A stretch of DNA of 64,000 nt from Corynebacterium sp. (GTDB lineage: Bacteria > Actinomycetota > Actinomycetes > Mycobacteriales > Mycobacteriaceae). A program made the translations under genes and the position numbers. The notes under the pieces are model-generated. The model did not search any database. It saw only the letters and a program-made list of their open reading frames with translations, and was not told where the DNA came from. This document shows, piece by piece, positions 39,303 to 48,232 of the stretch. Location of the stretch: NCBI RefSeq assembly GCF_022712275.1, contig NZ_JALAGU010000047.1, positions 36,374 through 100,373 of the forward strand, written 5' to 3'. Every line of letters begins with the position of its first letter. Within the stretch, counting starts at the first letter, position 1.

Positions 39303-40007
39303 GTGATCTCCGTACTCGTGGTCGACGACCAGGCGCTGATCCGCCAGGCCGTCGCCGACATCATCTCCACCCACCCCGACATCGAGGTCGTCGCCACCGC
39401 CGGTGACGGGGAGGACGCGGTGGACCTGGTCGCGTCCCTGCACCCGGACGTGGTGCTCATGGACATCCGGATGCCGGTCCTCGACGGCCTCGGCGCGACC
39501 GAGCAGATCTGTGCCGACCCGGCGAATGCGTCGACCCGCGTCCTCATCCTCACCACCTTCGAGGAGGACGAGTACGTGGTCTCCGCCCTGCGCGCCGGGG
39601 CCGGCGGGTTTATCGGCAAGGGCGCCGAGCCCGAGGACATCGTCCGTGCGGTGCAGGCGGTCCATGCCGGGGACTCGCTCTTCTCCCCGGCGGCGACCCG
39701 CAGCCTGATCGCCCGGTACATCGACGTGCCGGACGCCACAGGGCAGGGCGGGGCGTCCTCCGGTGGTGCCGGTGCCGTCTCCGAGGAGGCGGCGCAGGAA
39801 CTGGAGCGGCTGACCGAGCGCGAGCAGGAGGTCCTGCTGCTGGTCGGTCAGGGACTGTCGAACCAGGAGATCGCCGAGAAGTTCTTCATCTCCCCGCATA
39901 CGGCGAAAACGCACGTCAACCGGATCATGTCGAAGATCGGCGCCCATGACCGGGCGCAGCTGGTGATCCTCGCCTACGAGAGCGGGTTGCTTGTCCCGGG
40001 CGCCTGA
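39303..40007 (+). CDS. NarL/LuxR-type response regulator
   Basis: A 234-residue regulator: a receiver domain with acidic pair Asp8-Asp9, phosphoacceptor Asp54 (VVLMDIRMP) and a C-terminal LuxR helix-turn-helix (LTEREQEVLLLVGQG, then PHTAKTHVNRI). GTG 39303 is chosen because AAAGGA lies six bases before it and the receiver strand starts at once. Partner of the kinase upstream. The 3' end overlaps the convergent DedA gene by 34 bases. Confidence 0.93.
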   Translation: MISVLVVDDQALIRQAVADIISTHPDIEVVATAGDGEDAVDLVASLHPDVVLMDIRMPVLDGLGATEQICADPANASTRVLILTTFEEDEYVVSALRAGAGGFIGKGAEPEDIVRAVQAVHAGDSLFSPAATRSLIARYIDVPDATGQGGASSGGAGAVSEEAAQELERLTEREQEVLLLVGQGLSNQEIAEKFFISPHTAKTHVNRIMSKIGAHDRAQLVILAYESGLLVPGA

Positions 40008-40624
40008 TCAGCCTTGCGTCGACGGTCACGGCGCACCAGGTACACCACGCAGATCACCGCGGCGATCGCGCACAGGACGTAGATGACCGTGGAGAAACTG
40101 TCGATGGTGTCCGCCACGCGGTGGTAGTTCGCCCCGAGCAGGACGCCTGCCCAGATGAGCACCGCATTCCACACCGATGAGCCGATCAGCGTCAGCAGCG
40201 AGAACTTCACGAGGTTCATCCGGTCGATGCCGGCGGGGATGGAGATGAGACTGCGGACGCCGGGGACCACCCGGCCGATGAGGATCGTGGCGTCCCCGAA
40301 GCGGTCGAACCAGCGCAGTGCCTTGTCCACGTCGCGGCCGTCGACCAGCCAGATCCGGTCGGCGATCGCCCGGAGGCGGTCGGCCCCGATCGCCGCCCCC
40401 AACCAGTACAAGATCCAGGCACCGATCAGGGAGCCTGCGGTAGCCCAGATGAATGCTGCCAGTGCGCTCATGTGCCCCTCGGTCGAGGCGAATCCGGACA
40501 GTGGCAGGACCACCTCGCTGGGGATCGGGGGGAAGACCGTCTCGATGAGGATCGCCAGGCCTACACCGGGGGCGCCGATGGTCTCCATGAGTGAGACGAG
40601 CCAGTCGAGGACGGAGGAGATCAC
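39974..40624 (-). CDS. DedA-family membrane protein
   Basis: A 216-residue DedA/VTT-domain protein with the re-entrant segment ETVFPPIPSEVVLPLSG, the family's conserved acidic pair, and GRVVPGVRSLISIPAG with its essential Arg residues. DedA proteins recycle undecaprenyl phosphate or other lipids across the membrane. The start is GTG 40624, six bases after GAAAGG. It is convergent with the response-regulator gene, so it is not in that operon. Confidence 0.9.
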   Translation of the reverse strand: MISSVLDWLVSLMETIGAPGVGLAILIETVFPPIPSEVVLPLSGFASTEGHMSALAAFIWATAGSLIGAWILYWLGAAIGADRLRAIADRIWLVDGRDVDKALRWFDRFGDATILIGRVVPGVRSLISIPAGIDRMNLVKFSLLTLIGSSVWNAVLIWAGVLLGANYHRVADTIDSFSTVIYVLCAIAAVICVVYLVRRDRRRKADQAPGTSNPLS

Positions 40625-40660
40625 GTGGGGCCTTTCGGGGGAGATCTGGTCAGGAACGAC

Positions 40661-40700
40661 AGAACACCCCATGGTAAAACACGTTTACCTGGGGTGCTCT
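40661..40700 (-). terminator. Terminator of fadAB
   Basis: Outer arms AGAACACCCCA (40661-40671) and TGGGGTGCTCT (40690-40700) with one mismatch, inner GGTAAA/TTTACC, and a five-base loop. It lies between the end of fadB (40747) and the start of dedA, both on the minus strand. Confidence 0.7.
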
Positions 40701-40746
40701 GTGGATTGACTGTGAATCCGGAGGGGCGGGTGTACCGGGCGGGTCA

Positions 40747-43038
40747 CTAACCCTTCAGCGACGCGACCGGGGTGAATCGCTCGCCGTACGTGGCGGCGAG
40801 CTCCTCGGCGCGGGCGACGAATCCGGCCACACCGGTGGTCGGGTAGTCGGCCGGGGCGTCCTCCGGCAGCGTCGCTGCGGCCGGGCGGGCGTAGTTGGTG
40901 ATGAACTGGCGGGTACCACCGGTCCATGCCGGGTAACCGATACCGAGGATGGAACCGATGTTGGCATCCGCATCCGAGGTCAGCACGCCCTCGTCGACAC
41001 ACTTCTGGGTCTCGATGGCCTCGATGAAGAGCATGCGCTCGACGAGGTCGTTGAGGCTCGGGCCGGCCTCACCGGCGGAGACGGTGGAGTCCAGGCCGTG
41101 GCCGTCGGTCGCGGCCTCGCCGTCGGGGACGGTGACCGGGGTGATACCGAGCTTCTCGGCGAGCTCACCACGCAGACCGGACCAGAGGCCGGCACGCTTG
41201 CCGTTCTCGTCGTACTCGTAGAAGCCCTTGCCCTCGAGCTTGCCGGGGCGCTCGAAGTGGTCGAGCATGGCGTCCACCAGGGCGTTGACGCCACCGTCGT
41301 CGACGGTGACACCCGCAGCATCTGCGGCGGCCTTGTTCTCGGCACCGATCTTGCGGGCCAGCTTGAGGTTCAGCTCGTCCTGCAGCTGGAGCTGCGGGGC
41401 GGGGTAACCGGCCTGGCGGCCGGCGGATTCGATGACGGCCGGGTCGACGCCCTCGACGAGCATGCGCATCGCCTCGTTGAGGACGGTGCCGATGACGCGG
41501 GAGGTGTAGAAACCGCGGGAATCGTTGACGACGATCGGGGTCTTGCGGATCTGGCGGGCGAAGTCGAGGCCCTTGGCCAGGGTCTCCGGGGAGGTCTCGG
41601 CGCCGGAGATGATCTCGATGAGCGGCATCTTGTCGACCGGGGAGAAGAAGTGCAGACCGATGAAGTCGCCCTTGCGGTCCACGCCCTCGGCCAGACCGGT
41701 GATCGGCAGGGTGGAGGTGTTGGAACCCAGGACGGCGGTGCCCGGCACGGCGGCCTCGATCTCGGCGAAGACCTTGTGCTTGAGCTCGGTGTTCTCGAAG
41801 ACGGCCTCGACGACCAGGTCGACGTCGGCCAGGTCGGCGTAGTCGGCGGAGGGCTTGATGCGGCCCAGCAGCTCGGCGGACTTCTCCTCGGTGGTGCGGC
41901 CGCGCTTGAGCGCCTTGGCCTCCAGGCCCTCGGAGTAGGCCTTGCCCTTGGCGGCGTTCTCCTCGGAGATGTCCTTGAGGACGACCTCGATACCGGACTT
42001 CGCGGCGACGTAGGCGATGCCCGCGCCCATCATGCCGGCGCCGATGACGCCGATCTTCCTGAAGGTGGTCTTCGGGAACGGGGTGCCGTCAGCCTGCAGC
42101 GGGCGGGAGCCGCCGCCGTTGCAGTGGTTCAGGTCGAAGAAGAAGGCCTGCATCATGTTCGTCGAGGTCGGGCCGGTGACCAGCTCGACGAAGTAGCGGG
42201 TCTCGACGGCCGTGGCGTCCTCGATACGCTTGAGCTGCGCACCCTCGACGGCGGCGGCGAGGATCGCCTTCGGGGCGGGCATCGGGGCGCCCTTGACCTG
42301 CTTGGTGACGTTGGCCGGGAAGCTGGGGAGCATCGCGGCGAGCGCCGGGGTGGACGGGGTGCCGCCGGGGATCTTGAAGCCCTTGCGGTCCCACGGCTGG
42401 GTAGCGTCCGGGTTCTCGGCGATCCAGGCCTTGGCGGCGTCGACCAGCTGGTCGGCGGGGACGACCTCGTCGATGAGGCCGATCTCCTTGGCAGCCTCGG
42501 CGTTGAACTGCTTGCCGGTGGTCAGGACCTTGGTCAGGGCTGTGGCCAGGCCGAGCAGGCGGGTGACGCGGGTGACGCCGCCGCCACCGGGCAGCAGCCC
42601 CAGGGTGACCTCGGGGAGGCCGACCTTCAGGCCCTTGGCGTCGGAGGCGATGCGGTGGTGGGTGGCCAGGGCGACCTCGAGGCCACCGCCGAGGGCGGCA
42701 CCGTTGATCGCGGCGACGACCGGGACGCCGAGGGTCTCCAGGGCGCGGAAATCGGCCTTCATACCGTCGCACATGTCACGGGTGGCCTCAGCCTCGGCGG
42801 GGCCGGCGGTGATCATGGACTTGATGTCGCCGCCGGCGAAGAAGGTCTTCTTCGCGGAGGTGATGACGACACCGGTGATCTCCTTGGCCTCGACCGCGGC
42901 CTGCAGCTTCTTCACGGTCTCGGCGAGGGAGTCGCGGAAGGCGTCGTTCATGACGTTGACGGGGGCGGACGGGTCGTCGATGGTCAGGGTGACCACACCG
43001 TTGGCGTCTGCGTCCCAACCGATGATGTTCTCGCTCAT
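40747..43038 (-). CDS. fadB: 3-hydroxyacyl-CoA dehydrogenase / enoyl-CoA hydratase (FadB/FadJ)
   Basis: A 763-residue bifunctional beta-oxidation enzyme. The crotonase half (about 1-200) shows the oxyanion-hole segments FFAGGDIKSM and NGAALGGGLEVALA and the catalytic Glu region (LGLLPGGGGVTR). The dehydrogenase half starts with the NAD-binding motif IGVIGAGMMGAGIAYV (near 332) and has GLHFFSPVDKMPLIEI and the C-terminal RMLFIEAIETQKC. It lies 29 bases after fadA and forms a trifunctional complex with it. It is slightly longer than E. coli FadB/FadJ (about 715-730). Confidence 0.95.
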   Translation of the reverse strand: MSENIIGWDADANGVVTLTIDDPSAPVNVMNDAFRDSLAETVKKLQAAVEAKEITGVVITSAKKTFFAGGDIKSMITAGPAEAEATRDMCDGMKADFRALETLGVPVVAAINGAALGGGLEVALATHHRIASDAKGLKVGLPEVTLGLLPGGGGVTRVTRLLGLATALTKVLTTGKQFNAEAAKEIGLIDEVVPADQLVDAAKAWIAENPDATQPWDRKGFKIPGGTPSTPALAAMLPSFPANVTKQVKGAPMPAPKAILAAAVEGAQLKRIEDATAVETRYFVELVTGPTSTNMMQAFFFDLNHCNGGGSRPLQADGTPFPKTTFRKIGVIGAGMMGAGIAYVAAKSGIEVVLKDISEENAAKGKAYSEGLEAKALKRGRTTEEKSAELLGRIKPSADYADLADVDLVVEAVFENTELKHKVFAEIEAAVPGTAVLGSNTSTLPITGLAEGVDRKGDFIGLHFFSPVDKMPLIEIISGAETSPETLAKGLDFARQIRKTPIVVNDSRGFYTSRVIGTVLNEAMRMLVEGVDPAVIESAGRQAGYPAPQLQLQDELNLKLARKIGAENKAAADAAGVTVDDGGVNALVDAMLDHFERPGKLEGKGFYEYDENGKRAGLWSGLRGELAEKLGITPVTVPDGEAATDGHGLDSTVSAGEAGPSLNDLVERMLFIEAIETQKCVDEGVLTSDADANIGSILGIGYPAWTGGTRQFITNYARPAAATLPEDAPADYPTTGVAGFVARAEELAATYGERFTPVASLKG

Positions 43039-43067
43039 TGTTGCTCCTTGTTGAGGTGGTGGGGCGC

Positions 43068-44303
43068 TTAGACGCGCTCGATGATGGTGGCGACGCCCAT
43101 GCCGGCGGCGACACAGAGGGTGATCAGGGCATAGCGTCCGCCGGAGCGGTGCAGCTCGTCGACGGCGGTGCCGGTGATCATGGCGCCGGTGGCACCCAGT
43201 GGGTGACCCATGGCGATCGCACCACCGTTGATGTTCAGCTTCTCGTCCGGGATGTTCAGCTCGCGCTGGGCACGCAGGACGACGGAGGAGAACGCCTCGT
43301 TGATCTCCCAGACGTCGATGTCCTCAGCCGTCAGACCGGCCTTGGCCAGGGCGGCACGGGCGGCCGGGGCCGGGGCCGTGAGCATGATCGTCGGCTCGAC
43401 ACCGGTGGTCGCGGCGGTGACGACGCGGGCGCGCGGGGTCAGACCGTTCTTCTGGCCGGCGGCCTCATTACCGATGAGCAGCAGGGACGCGCCGTCGACG
43501 ATGCCGGAGGAGTTACCGCCGTGGTGGACGTGGTTGATCGCCTCGACCTGCGGGTACTTGTTCAGCGCGACGGCGTCGAAGCCACCCTGGTCGCCGACCA
43601 TGGCGAAGGCCGGGCGCAGGCCGGCGAGCTTCTCCGGGGTGGTGCCGGGGCGGATGGTCTCGTCGCGGTCGAGGACGGTCAGGCCGTTGTTGTCCTTGAC
43701 GGGCACGACGGAGTTGGCGAAGCGTCCCTCCTCCCAGGCCTTGGCGGCGCGCTCGTGGGAGCGGGAGGCGTAGGCGTCCAGCTCGTCACGGGAGACACCG
43801 TCGAGGGTGGCGATGAGGTCGGCGGAGACACCCTGCGGGATGAAGTCGTTGTAGAAGGAGGTCTCCGGGTCCATGGCGAGGGCACCGCCGTCGGAACCCA
43901 TCGGGACGCGCGACATGGACTCCACACCACCGGCGAGGACGAGGTCGTCGAAGCCGGAGCGGATCTTCATTGCGCCGTAGTTCACGGAGGTCAGGCCGGA
44001 TGCGCAGTAGCGGTTGAGCTGCACGCCGGTGACGGAGTAGGGCAGGCCGGCGTTGAGTGCGGCGGTGCGGGCGATGTCCATGCCCTGGTCACCCAGCGGG
44101 GTGACGACGCCGGTGAGGATGTCCTCGATGGCGCCCGGGTCGAGCTCCGGGTTCCGCTCCAGGACCTCGGTGACGAGGCCGGAGAGGAGGTCGACGGGCT
44201 TGACGGTGTGCAGCGAGCCGCCCGGCTTGCCCTTGCCACGCGGGGTACGGATCGCCTCGTAGATGAAGGCCTCGGGGATTCCCGAAGCGGATGCGTCAGT
44301 CAT
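43068..44303 (-). CDS. fadA: Acetyl-CoA acyltransferase (thiolase FadA)
   Basis: A 411-residue thiolase that performs the last beta-oxidation step. The acyl-accepting Cys100 lies in NRYCASGLTSVNYGA, the His in GGAIAMGHPLGATGAM, and the second Cys in ITLCVAAGMG near the C-terminus. AGGA six bases before ATG 44303 supports the start. First gene of the fadAB operon; the -10 at 44360-44365 is the likely promoter. Confidence 0.95.
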   Translation of the reverse strand: MTDASASGIPEAFIYEAIRTPRGKGKPGGSLHTVKPVDLLSGLVTEVLERNPELDPGAIEDILTGVVTPLGDQGMDIARTAALNAGLPYSVTGVQLNRYCASGLTSVNYGAMKIRSGFDDLVLAGGVESMSRVPMGSDGGALAMDPETSFYNDFIPQGVSADLIATLDGVSRDELDAYASRSHERAAKAWEEGRFANSVVPVKDNNGLTVLDRDETIRPGTTPEKLAGLRPAFAMVGDQGGFDAVALNKYPQVEAINHVHHGGNSSGIVDGASLLLIGNEAAGQKNGLTPRARVVTAATTGVEPTIMLTAPAPAARAALAKAGLTAEDIDVWEINEAFSSVVLRAQRELNIPDEKLNINGGAIAMGHPLGATGAMITGTAVDELHRSGGRYALITLCVAAGMGVATIIERV

Positions 44304-44359
44304 AGTGGTCCTCACATCTGTGCTGTGTTGCCGCCGTAGCGCAACCTGTGTCGCCGATC

Positions 44360-44365
44360 ACTATA
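44360..44365 (-). promoter_or_regulatory. Putative -10 of fadAB
   Basis: TATAGT on the minus strand, in a GC-poor patch about 57 bases before the fadA ATG. TTGCCC about 20 bases upstream is a poor -35. Confidence 0.5.
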
Positions 44366-44465
44366 ACCGCATATCGGTCTCCGGTGGGCAATCCCCGGCG
44401 AATCGGGGGTGGTTTCTTTTATGCCCTCTGCCTGCGGTTTTGTCCTGTGAACCTATGTTGGCTGC

Positions 44466-45278
44466 TCACCGCTTCCGCAGGACCAGCACGAGGTTCGAGA
44501 CCCCCACTTCGCGCAGCCCGGGCACCTTGGTCATCCACCAGGCCCACGACGGGTGGTACCGGGGGAAGGACGCCACGAGCTCGGCGTCCCCCCTGTCCTG
44601 CAGGGTCTGCGCGTACTGCAGGCCGTCGGCGCAGGAGACATTGAACAGGGACTCTCCCCACCGGTTCTTCGGTGGGTGACCGTGCGTCTTCTCGTACCGG
44701 CGCGCCGCGAACCCGCCGCCGACATAGTGCTGCCACAGGCCGGTCTCGTGGCCGCCGAAAGGCCCCAGCCAGCAGGTGTAGGAGTAGACCATCAGTCCGC
44801 CGGGCCTGGTGACGCGCAGCATCTCGTCCGCCATCCGCCACGGGTCGGACACGTGCTCGGCGACGTTGGAGGAGTAGGTGAGGTCGAAGGCCTCGTCCGC
44901 GAAGGGCAGGTCCATGCCCGACCCCCGCACCGAGGACGCCAGCCTGATCCCCGCCGCCGCCATCTCGCCGACATCGGGTTCGCAGGTCACGTAGTTGTCG
45001 ACCCCGGCCGCGGCGAAGGCCTGCCCGAAGTAGCCGGGTCCGCCGCCGACGTCGAGGATCCGGGTGCCTGCCAGGGAGGCTCTCCCCGCGGATGTGGTGG
45101 GGCCGGCGTCCGCCCAGATGTCGGAGAGGATGCTGACCGTGTCTGCGGCGAGGTGCCCGTAGAACCGGTCGGGGTCGGACTGCTCGAAGCGGAAGTCGGC
45201 GAGCAGACCGAGGGACCGGCGCAGTGTCGCGCGGCGGCGCAAGGTAGGGAGGGTCGTGGTGGCCGACGTTTGCGTCAC
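44466..45278 (-). CDS. mtrP: MtrP-like SAM-dependent methyltransferase (Rv0224c homologue)
   Basis: A 270-residue class I methyltransferase with ILDVGGGPGYFG (near 73-84) as the SAM-binding loop, then SGMDLPFADEAFD and SSNVAEHVSDPWRM. The neighbours match Rv0224c-Rv0228 in order and strand. In C. glutamicum the Rv0224c homologue MtrP is needed for efficient transport of trehalose mycolates; the methylated substrate is not established as far as I know. The apparent start is GTG 45278, which lies inside one arm of a 21-bp palindrome. A later start would remove only unconserved sequence. Confidence 0.82.
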   Translation of the reverse strand: MTQTSATTTLPTLRRRATLRRSLGLLADFRFEQSDPDRFYGHLAADTVSILSDIWADAGPTTSAGRASLAGTRILDVGGGPGYFGQAFAAAGVDNYVTCEPDVGEMAAAGIRLASSVRGSGMDLPFADEAFDLTYSSNVAEHVSDPWRMADEMLRVTRPGGLMVYSYTCWLGPFGGHETGLWQHYVGGGFAARRYEKTHGHPPKNRWGESLFNVSCADGLQYAQTLQDRGDAELVASFPRYHPSWAWWMTKVPGLREVGVSNLVLVLRKR

Positions 45279-45325
45279 CTTTTCCGCCGATCCGTGGCAG
45301 CGAACGGCGGAAAAGGTGACGCAAA
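45269..45325. repeat. 21-bp-arm palindrome, copy B of the 53-bp element
   Basis: TTTGCGTCACCTTTTCCGCC plus G (45269-45289) is perfectly repeated in inverse at 45305-45325 around a 15-base loop. Its core 45271-45323 is the same length as, and similar to, 15712-15764. It covers the mtrP start codon and the divergent promoter region of the DUF4395 gene. Confidence 0.8.
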
Positions 45326-45434
45326 TTCGGCGGTTGCAGGTGACGCGGGTGATGACGCGGGCATGCGTCGATCATGGCACAGTGTGACCGGAACCCTGGC
45401 CAGTACGGCGGCGGGGGAGTACGCTCCGCGGATC

Positions 45435-46016
45435 ATGAGCCAGCAGTACAACCTCAGCAACCTCAACGCCCCGGTCATCCCCTCGCTGACTGAGCAGGAC
45501 GCGCGTCCGCCCCGTGGTGCGGGGACGCTGTGGTGGTTTCCTCCGGTGGTCAACGACCGTGCGGCGCGGACGACGGCGATGCTGGTCGTGGTACTGACGG
45601 TGGTGACTGTCGTGGTGTCTCTGCTCGGGTTCGGCACCGCGGCACTGGTCCTCAATGCCCTGCTCTTCATCGGTTTCGTGCTCCGGGTGCTCGCCGGGCC
45701 ACGGTTCGACCCTTTCGGCCAGCTCTCGGTGCGGTGGCTGGCCGGTGCGGTGTTCGGGGAACCGCTGATGACCGCCGGGCCGCCGAAGCGGTTCGCGCAG
45801 GGGATCGGGGTGGTGTTCTCCGGGGTGGCGCTGGTGCTGCGCCTCGTCGGGGGAGATATCGCGGTGGTCGCCGCCGATGTGGTGCTCGCACTGCTGGTGG
45901 TGGCCGCGTCCCTGGAGGGTTTCGCCGGGTTCTGCCTGGGCTGCCGGATCTTCGCCTGGCTGCAGCACCGTGGCATGATCAGTGCGGATATCCGGGCGGA
46001 CTGCGCGGTGCGGTGA
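45435..46016 (+). CDS. DUF4395 membrane protein
   Basis: A 193-residue protein with four transmembrane helices (two at about 55-95, two at about 130-170) and the family signature FAGFCLGCRIFAWL, whose two cysteines form a CxxC-like CLGC. DUF4395 proteins are often encoded beside thioredoxin-like or sulfurtransferase genes, and a thiol role is suspected. TACGCT ends nine bases before ATG 45435. It is divergent from mtrP and its stop abuts the stop of the convergent MFS gene. Confidence 0.85.
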   Translation: MSQQYNLSNLNAPVIPSLTEQDARPPRGAGTLWWFPPVVNDRAARTTAMLVVVLTVVTVVVSLLGFGTAALVLNALLFIGFVLRVLAGPRFDPFGQLSVRWLAGAVFGEPLMTAGPPKRFAQGIGVVFSGVALVLRLVGGDIAVVAADVVLALLVVAASLEGFAGFCLGCRIFAWLQHRGMISADIRADCAVR

Positions 46017-47249
46017 CTACCGTGCGGCGTGACGCACCGCACCGGCCACCAGAGCGCCGACCACGCCGACCGCGGCGAAGAGCAGGAACGCAGCAGTTCC
46101 ACCGGAGGTCGCGGACACGATCCACCCGGTGACCGACGGTCCGACGATGCCGCCGATCCGTCCGATGCCCAGTGACCAGCCCACACCTGTGGTCCGTGCC
46201 TGCGCCGGGTAGGACCTCGTCACCCAGCCGTTGATCAGCGTCTGTGTGGCCACCGCCCCGTAGCCGGCGACCGCCGCCAGAACGAGCAGCAGTGCGGTGC
46301 CGTCCGCCCCGGAGAAGGCGAGGACCGCCAGCGCCCCGACGAGGAAGGACGCCGTCACCACGATCTTCGACCCCCACCGGTCTGCCGCCCATCCTGCGGC
46401 GATGCCGCCGACGATCGCTCCGAGGTTGAAGCACAGCAGGAAGTTCAGCGAACTGGAGAAGCCACGTCCGTCGTCCTGCATGAGTGTGGGCAGCCAGGTG
46501 TTCGCCCCGTAGACGAACAGCAGGGAACAGAAGCTCATCACCCAGAACATCACCGTGGTGGTCCGAATCCCGGGGGCGAAGATGGCCCTCAGGCCGGCCC
46601 GTGCGGCGTCCCGACGCTCCTCGCGGGACGCCGCCACCGACTGTTCCTCGGCGGATTCCGGTAGCCACCGCCACGCCGCCGGAAGGACAGTGATCAGCGG
46701 CAGAGCGGCGATGAGGTACATCCAGTGCCAGGAGAACTCGGGGATGATCCACTTCGCCAGCAGGGACGCCGCGACGCCGCCGACCGGATAGCCGGACTGC
46801 ATGATGACGTAGGCGACGGCGGCGCGGTCACGTGGGGCGAACTCGGTGGTGAACGCCGCGGCCAGGGGCATGACGCCACCCAGGCCGATACCGGCGAGAA
46901 AGCGGACGACCGCGAAGAACTCCGGCCCGGGCGCGGCGGCGCAGAGGACCATCAGCACACTGAACCAGGTGACGCAGGCGAGGAAGGTGCGCTTGCGCCC
47001 CCACCGGGAGGCGAAGGTCCCGACGACCAGTGCGCCGAGGAACATGCCGACCAGGGCTGCGGAGCCGATGTTGCCGGCCTGGCCGGAGGTCAGGCCCCAT
47101 TCGTCGCGGAGTCTGGACAGGGTGGTGCCGTAGACGACGATGTCGTAGCCGTCGAAGGCGATGGCGCCACCGCAGATCGCCATGATCCCGACGGGTAGGC
47201 GGGAGGGGGAGGACGCGTTGAGGGCACCGGTGGTAGGGGGTGTGTTCAC
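46017..47249 (-). CDS. MFS transporter, aromatic acid:H+ symporter type
   Basis: A 410-residue, twelve-helix transporter. The AAHS signatures are present: FDGYDIVVYGTTL in helix 1 (Asp residues needed for aromatic-acid transport), GRKRTF after helix 2, and GIGLGGVMPLAAAFTTEFAP in helix 4. The usual substrates are benzoate-, protocatechuate- or gentisate-type acids; no catabolic gene lies beside it. GTG 47249 is chosen with AGAAG about six bases upstream. A DtxR-like sequence lies upstream at 47308-47321. Confidence 0.87.
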   Translation of the reverse strand: MNTPPTTGALNASSPSRLPVGIMAICGGAIAFDGYDIVVYGTTLSRLRDEWGLTSGQAGNIGSAALVGMFLGALVVGTFASRWGRKRTFLACVTWFSVLMVLCAAAPGPEFFAVVRFLAGIGLGGVMPLAAAFTTEFAPRDRAAVAYVIMQSGYPVGGVAASLLAKWIIPEFSWHWMYLIAALPLITVLPAAWRWLPESAEEQSVAASREERRDAARAGLRAIFAPGIRTTTVMFWVMSFCSLLFVYGANTWLPTLMQDDGRGFSSSLNFLLCFNLGAIVGGIAAGWAADRWGSKIVVTASFLVGALAVLAFSGADGTALLLVLAAVAGYGAVATQTLINGWVTRSYPAQARTTGVGWSLGIGRIGGIVGPSVTGWIVSATSGGTAAFLLFAAVGVVGALVAGAVRHAAR

Positions 47250-47307
47250 GGTTCTTCTTTCACACTGCGGCGCCGATGCTGGTGCCGGCACCCGGGAAAA
47301 TGAGCGT

Positions 47308-47321
47308 GGTTAGCCTAGCCT
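47308..47321. promoter_or_regulatory. Possible DtxR box
   Basis: GGTTAGCCTAGCCT matches the core of the DtxR/IdeR operator (GGTTAGSCTAACCT) at 13 of 14 positions; the outer flanks of the 19-bp consensus do not match. It lies 59 bases upstream of the MFS start. Confidence 0.4.
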
Positions 47322-47374
47322 CTCCCGAGGTGGGGAGGAAAACCCTGCTGCGTGGGTACGGTGGTGGCCCGGCG

Positions 47375-48232
47375 TCAGAACCCCGGCGCATCGTGGACGC
47401 ACACCCGCTGGAACTCCTCCGTCCCGTCCGGCACGCGCCAGTAGTGCAGCCGCCGGGCTGCGGCCGTGTTCGTCTCCAGGTCGACCCGGTAGGCCGTCGC
47501 CCGGTCGTCGCGGACCAGGTAGGGCGCCCCACCTGCATCGGAGATCCGGAACTGGTGGGGGCGGGTGGTGCGCTCCCCGTAGCCGCTGGCGATCCACATC
47601 ATCACCGGGGGCAGTTTCCACCGCAGGGCTTCGCTGTCGTCGATCACCCGACGCACGGACCCGAGGAACCCCACACTGAACCGGAAGCGCAGCGGGTGGG
47701 TGGCTTTCGCCGCGGCGTCGACCCGCCTCGCCCACTCGACCCGGATCTCGAGGTCCAGCTGCTCCGAGAGGTCGGTGAACTCGTTGCCGATGAACGGTCG
47801 CTCAGTGTGTACGACCTCCACCTCGGTGCGCACCCGGCGCCGGGGCCCCTTGGACTGCCCCGCACCGGGAAGTGTGGTCGGGACGTGGACGCCGGCCCGG
47901 CGCAGCCCCTCCAGCTCCGCCACGGATCCCGCAGGGACACCGACCGTGACGTCTTCCCTGGTGAGGGAGGGCTCATCAGCGACAGCGCCGTTCACCGCCA
48001 CCCGGGGCGGTCCACCGGTGCGCAGTGGGGGAGCGTCATCCACCACGGCGCCGTCGCTGCCCTCGCAGCCCGGTGCGACCACGATCTTCAGCGCGCCACG
48101 GAGCTCCCCGACGGACTGCACCTGCACCGCGATCACGTCGCCGACCGACACCGAGGTACCGATACCGGTCCGCGTCAGATAGGAGGACAGCCCCGGCACG
48201 ACCTGCACACTCACCTGGCTCTTCGCCATCAC
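47375..48232 (-). CDS. Hypothetical protein, N-terminus apparently frameshifted
   Basis: At least 285 residues from GTG 48232, a protein I do not recognise: basic and beta-rich, without signal or membrane segment, with PFIGNEFTDLSEQLDLE and VMMWIASGYGERTTRPHQF among its distinctive parts. Coding-like sequence in the same frame continues upstream to a stop at 48349 (HDLTWTADCFAGDLLF, then ANIRPDNGSRVAG) without ATG, GTG or TTG. A leaderless-type -10 (TAGCGT, 48349-48344) and an ATG (48336) exist but in another frame. The natural gene probably started at 48336 and has lost or gained a base near 48325. Confidence 0.6.
   Translation of the reverse strand: MMAKSQVSVQVVPGLSSYLTRTGIGTSVSVGDVIAVQVQSVGELRGALKIVVAPGCEGSDGAVVDDAPPLRTGGPPRVAVNGAVADEPSLTREDVTVGVPAGSVAELEGLRRAGVHVPTTLPGAGQSKGPRRRVRTEVEVVHTERPFIGNEFTDLSEQLDLEIRVEWARRVDAAAKATHPLRFRFSVGFLGSVRRVIDDSEALRWKLPPVMMWIASGYGERTTRPHQFRISDAGGAPYLVRDDRATAYRVDLETNTAAARRLHYWRVPDGTEEFQRVCVHDAPGF

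Noticed and set aside
41098..43071. Long open frame antisense to fadB
   Set aside because: No motif and typical antisense composition; fadB is complete on the other strand.
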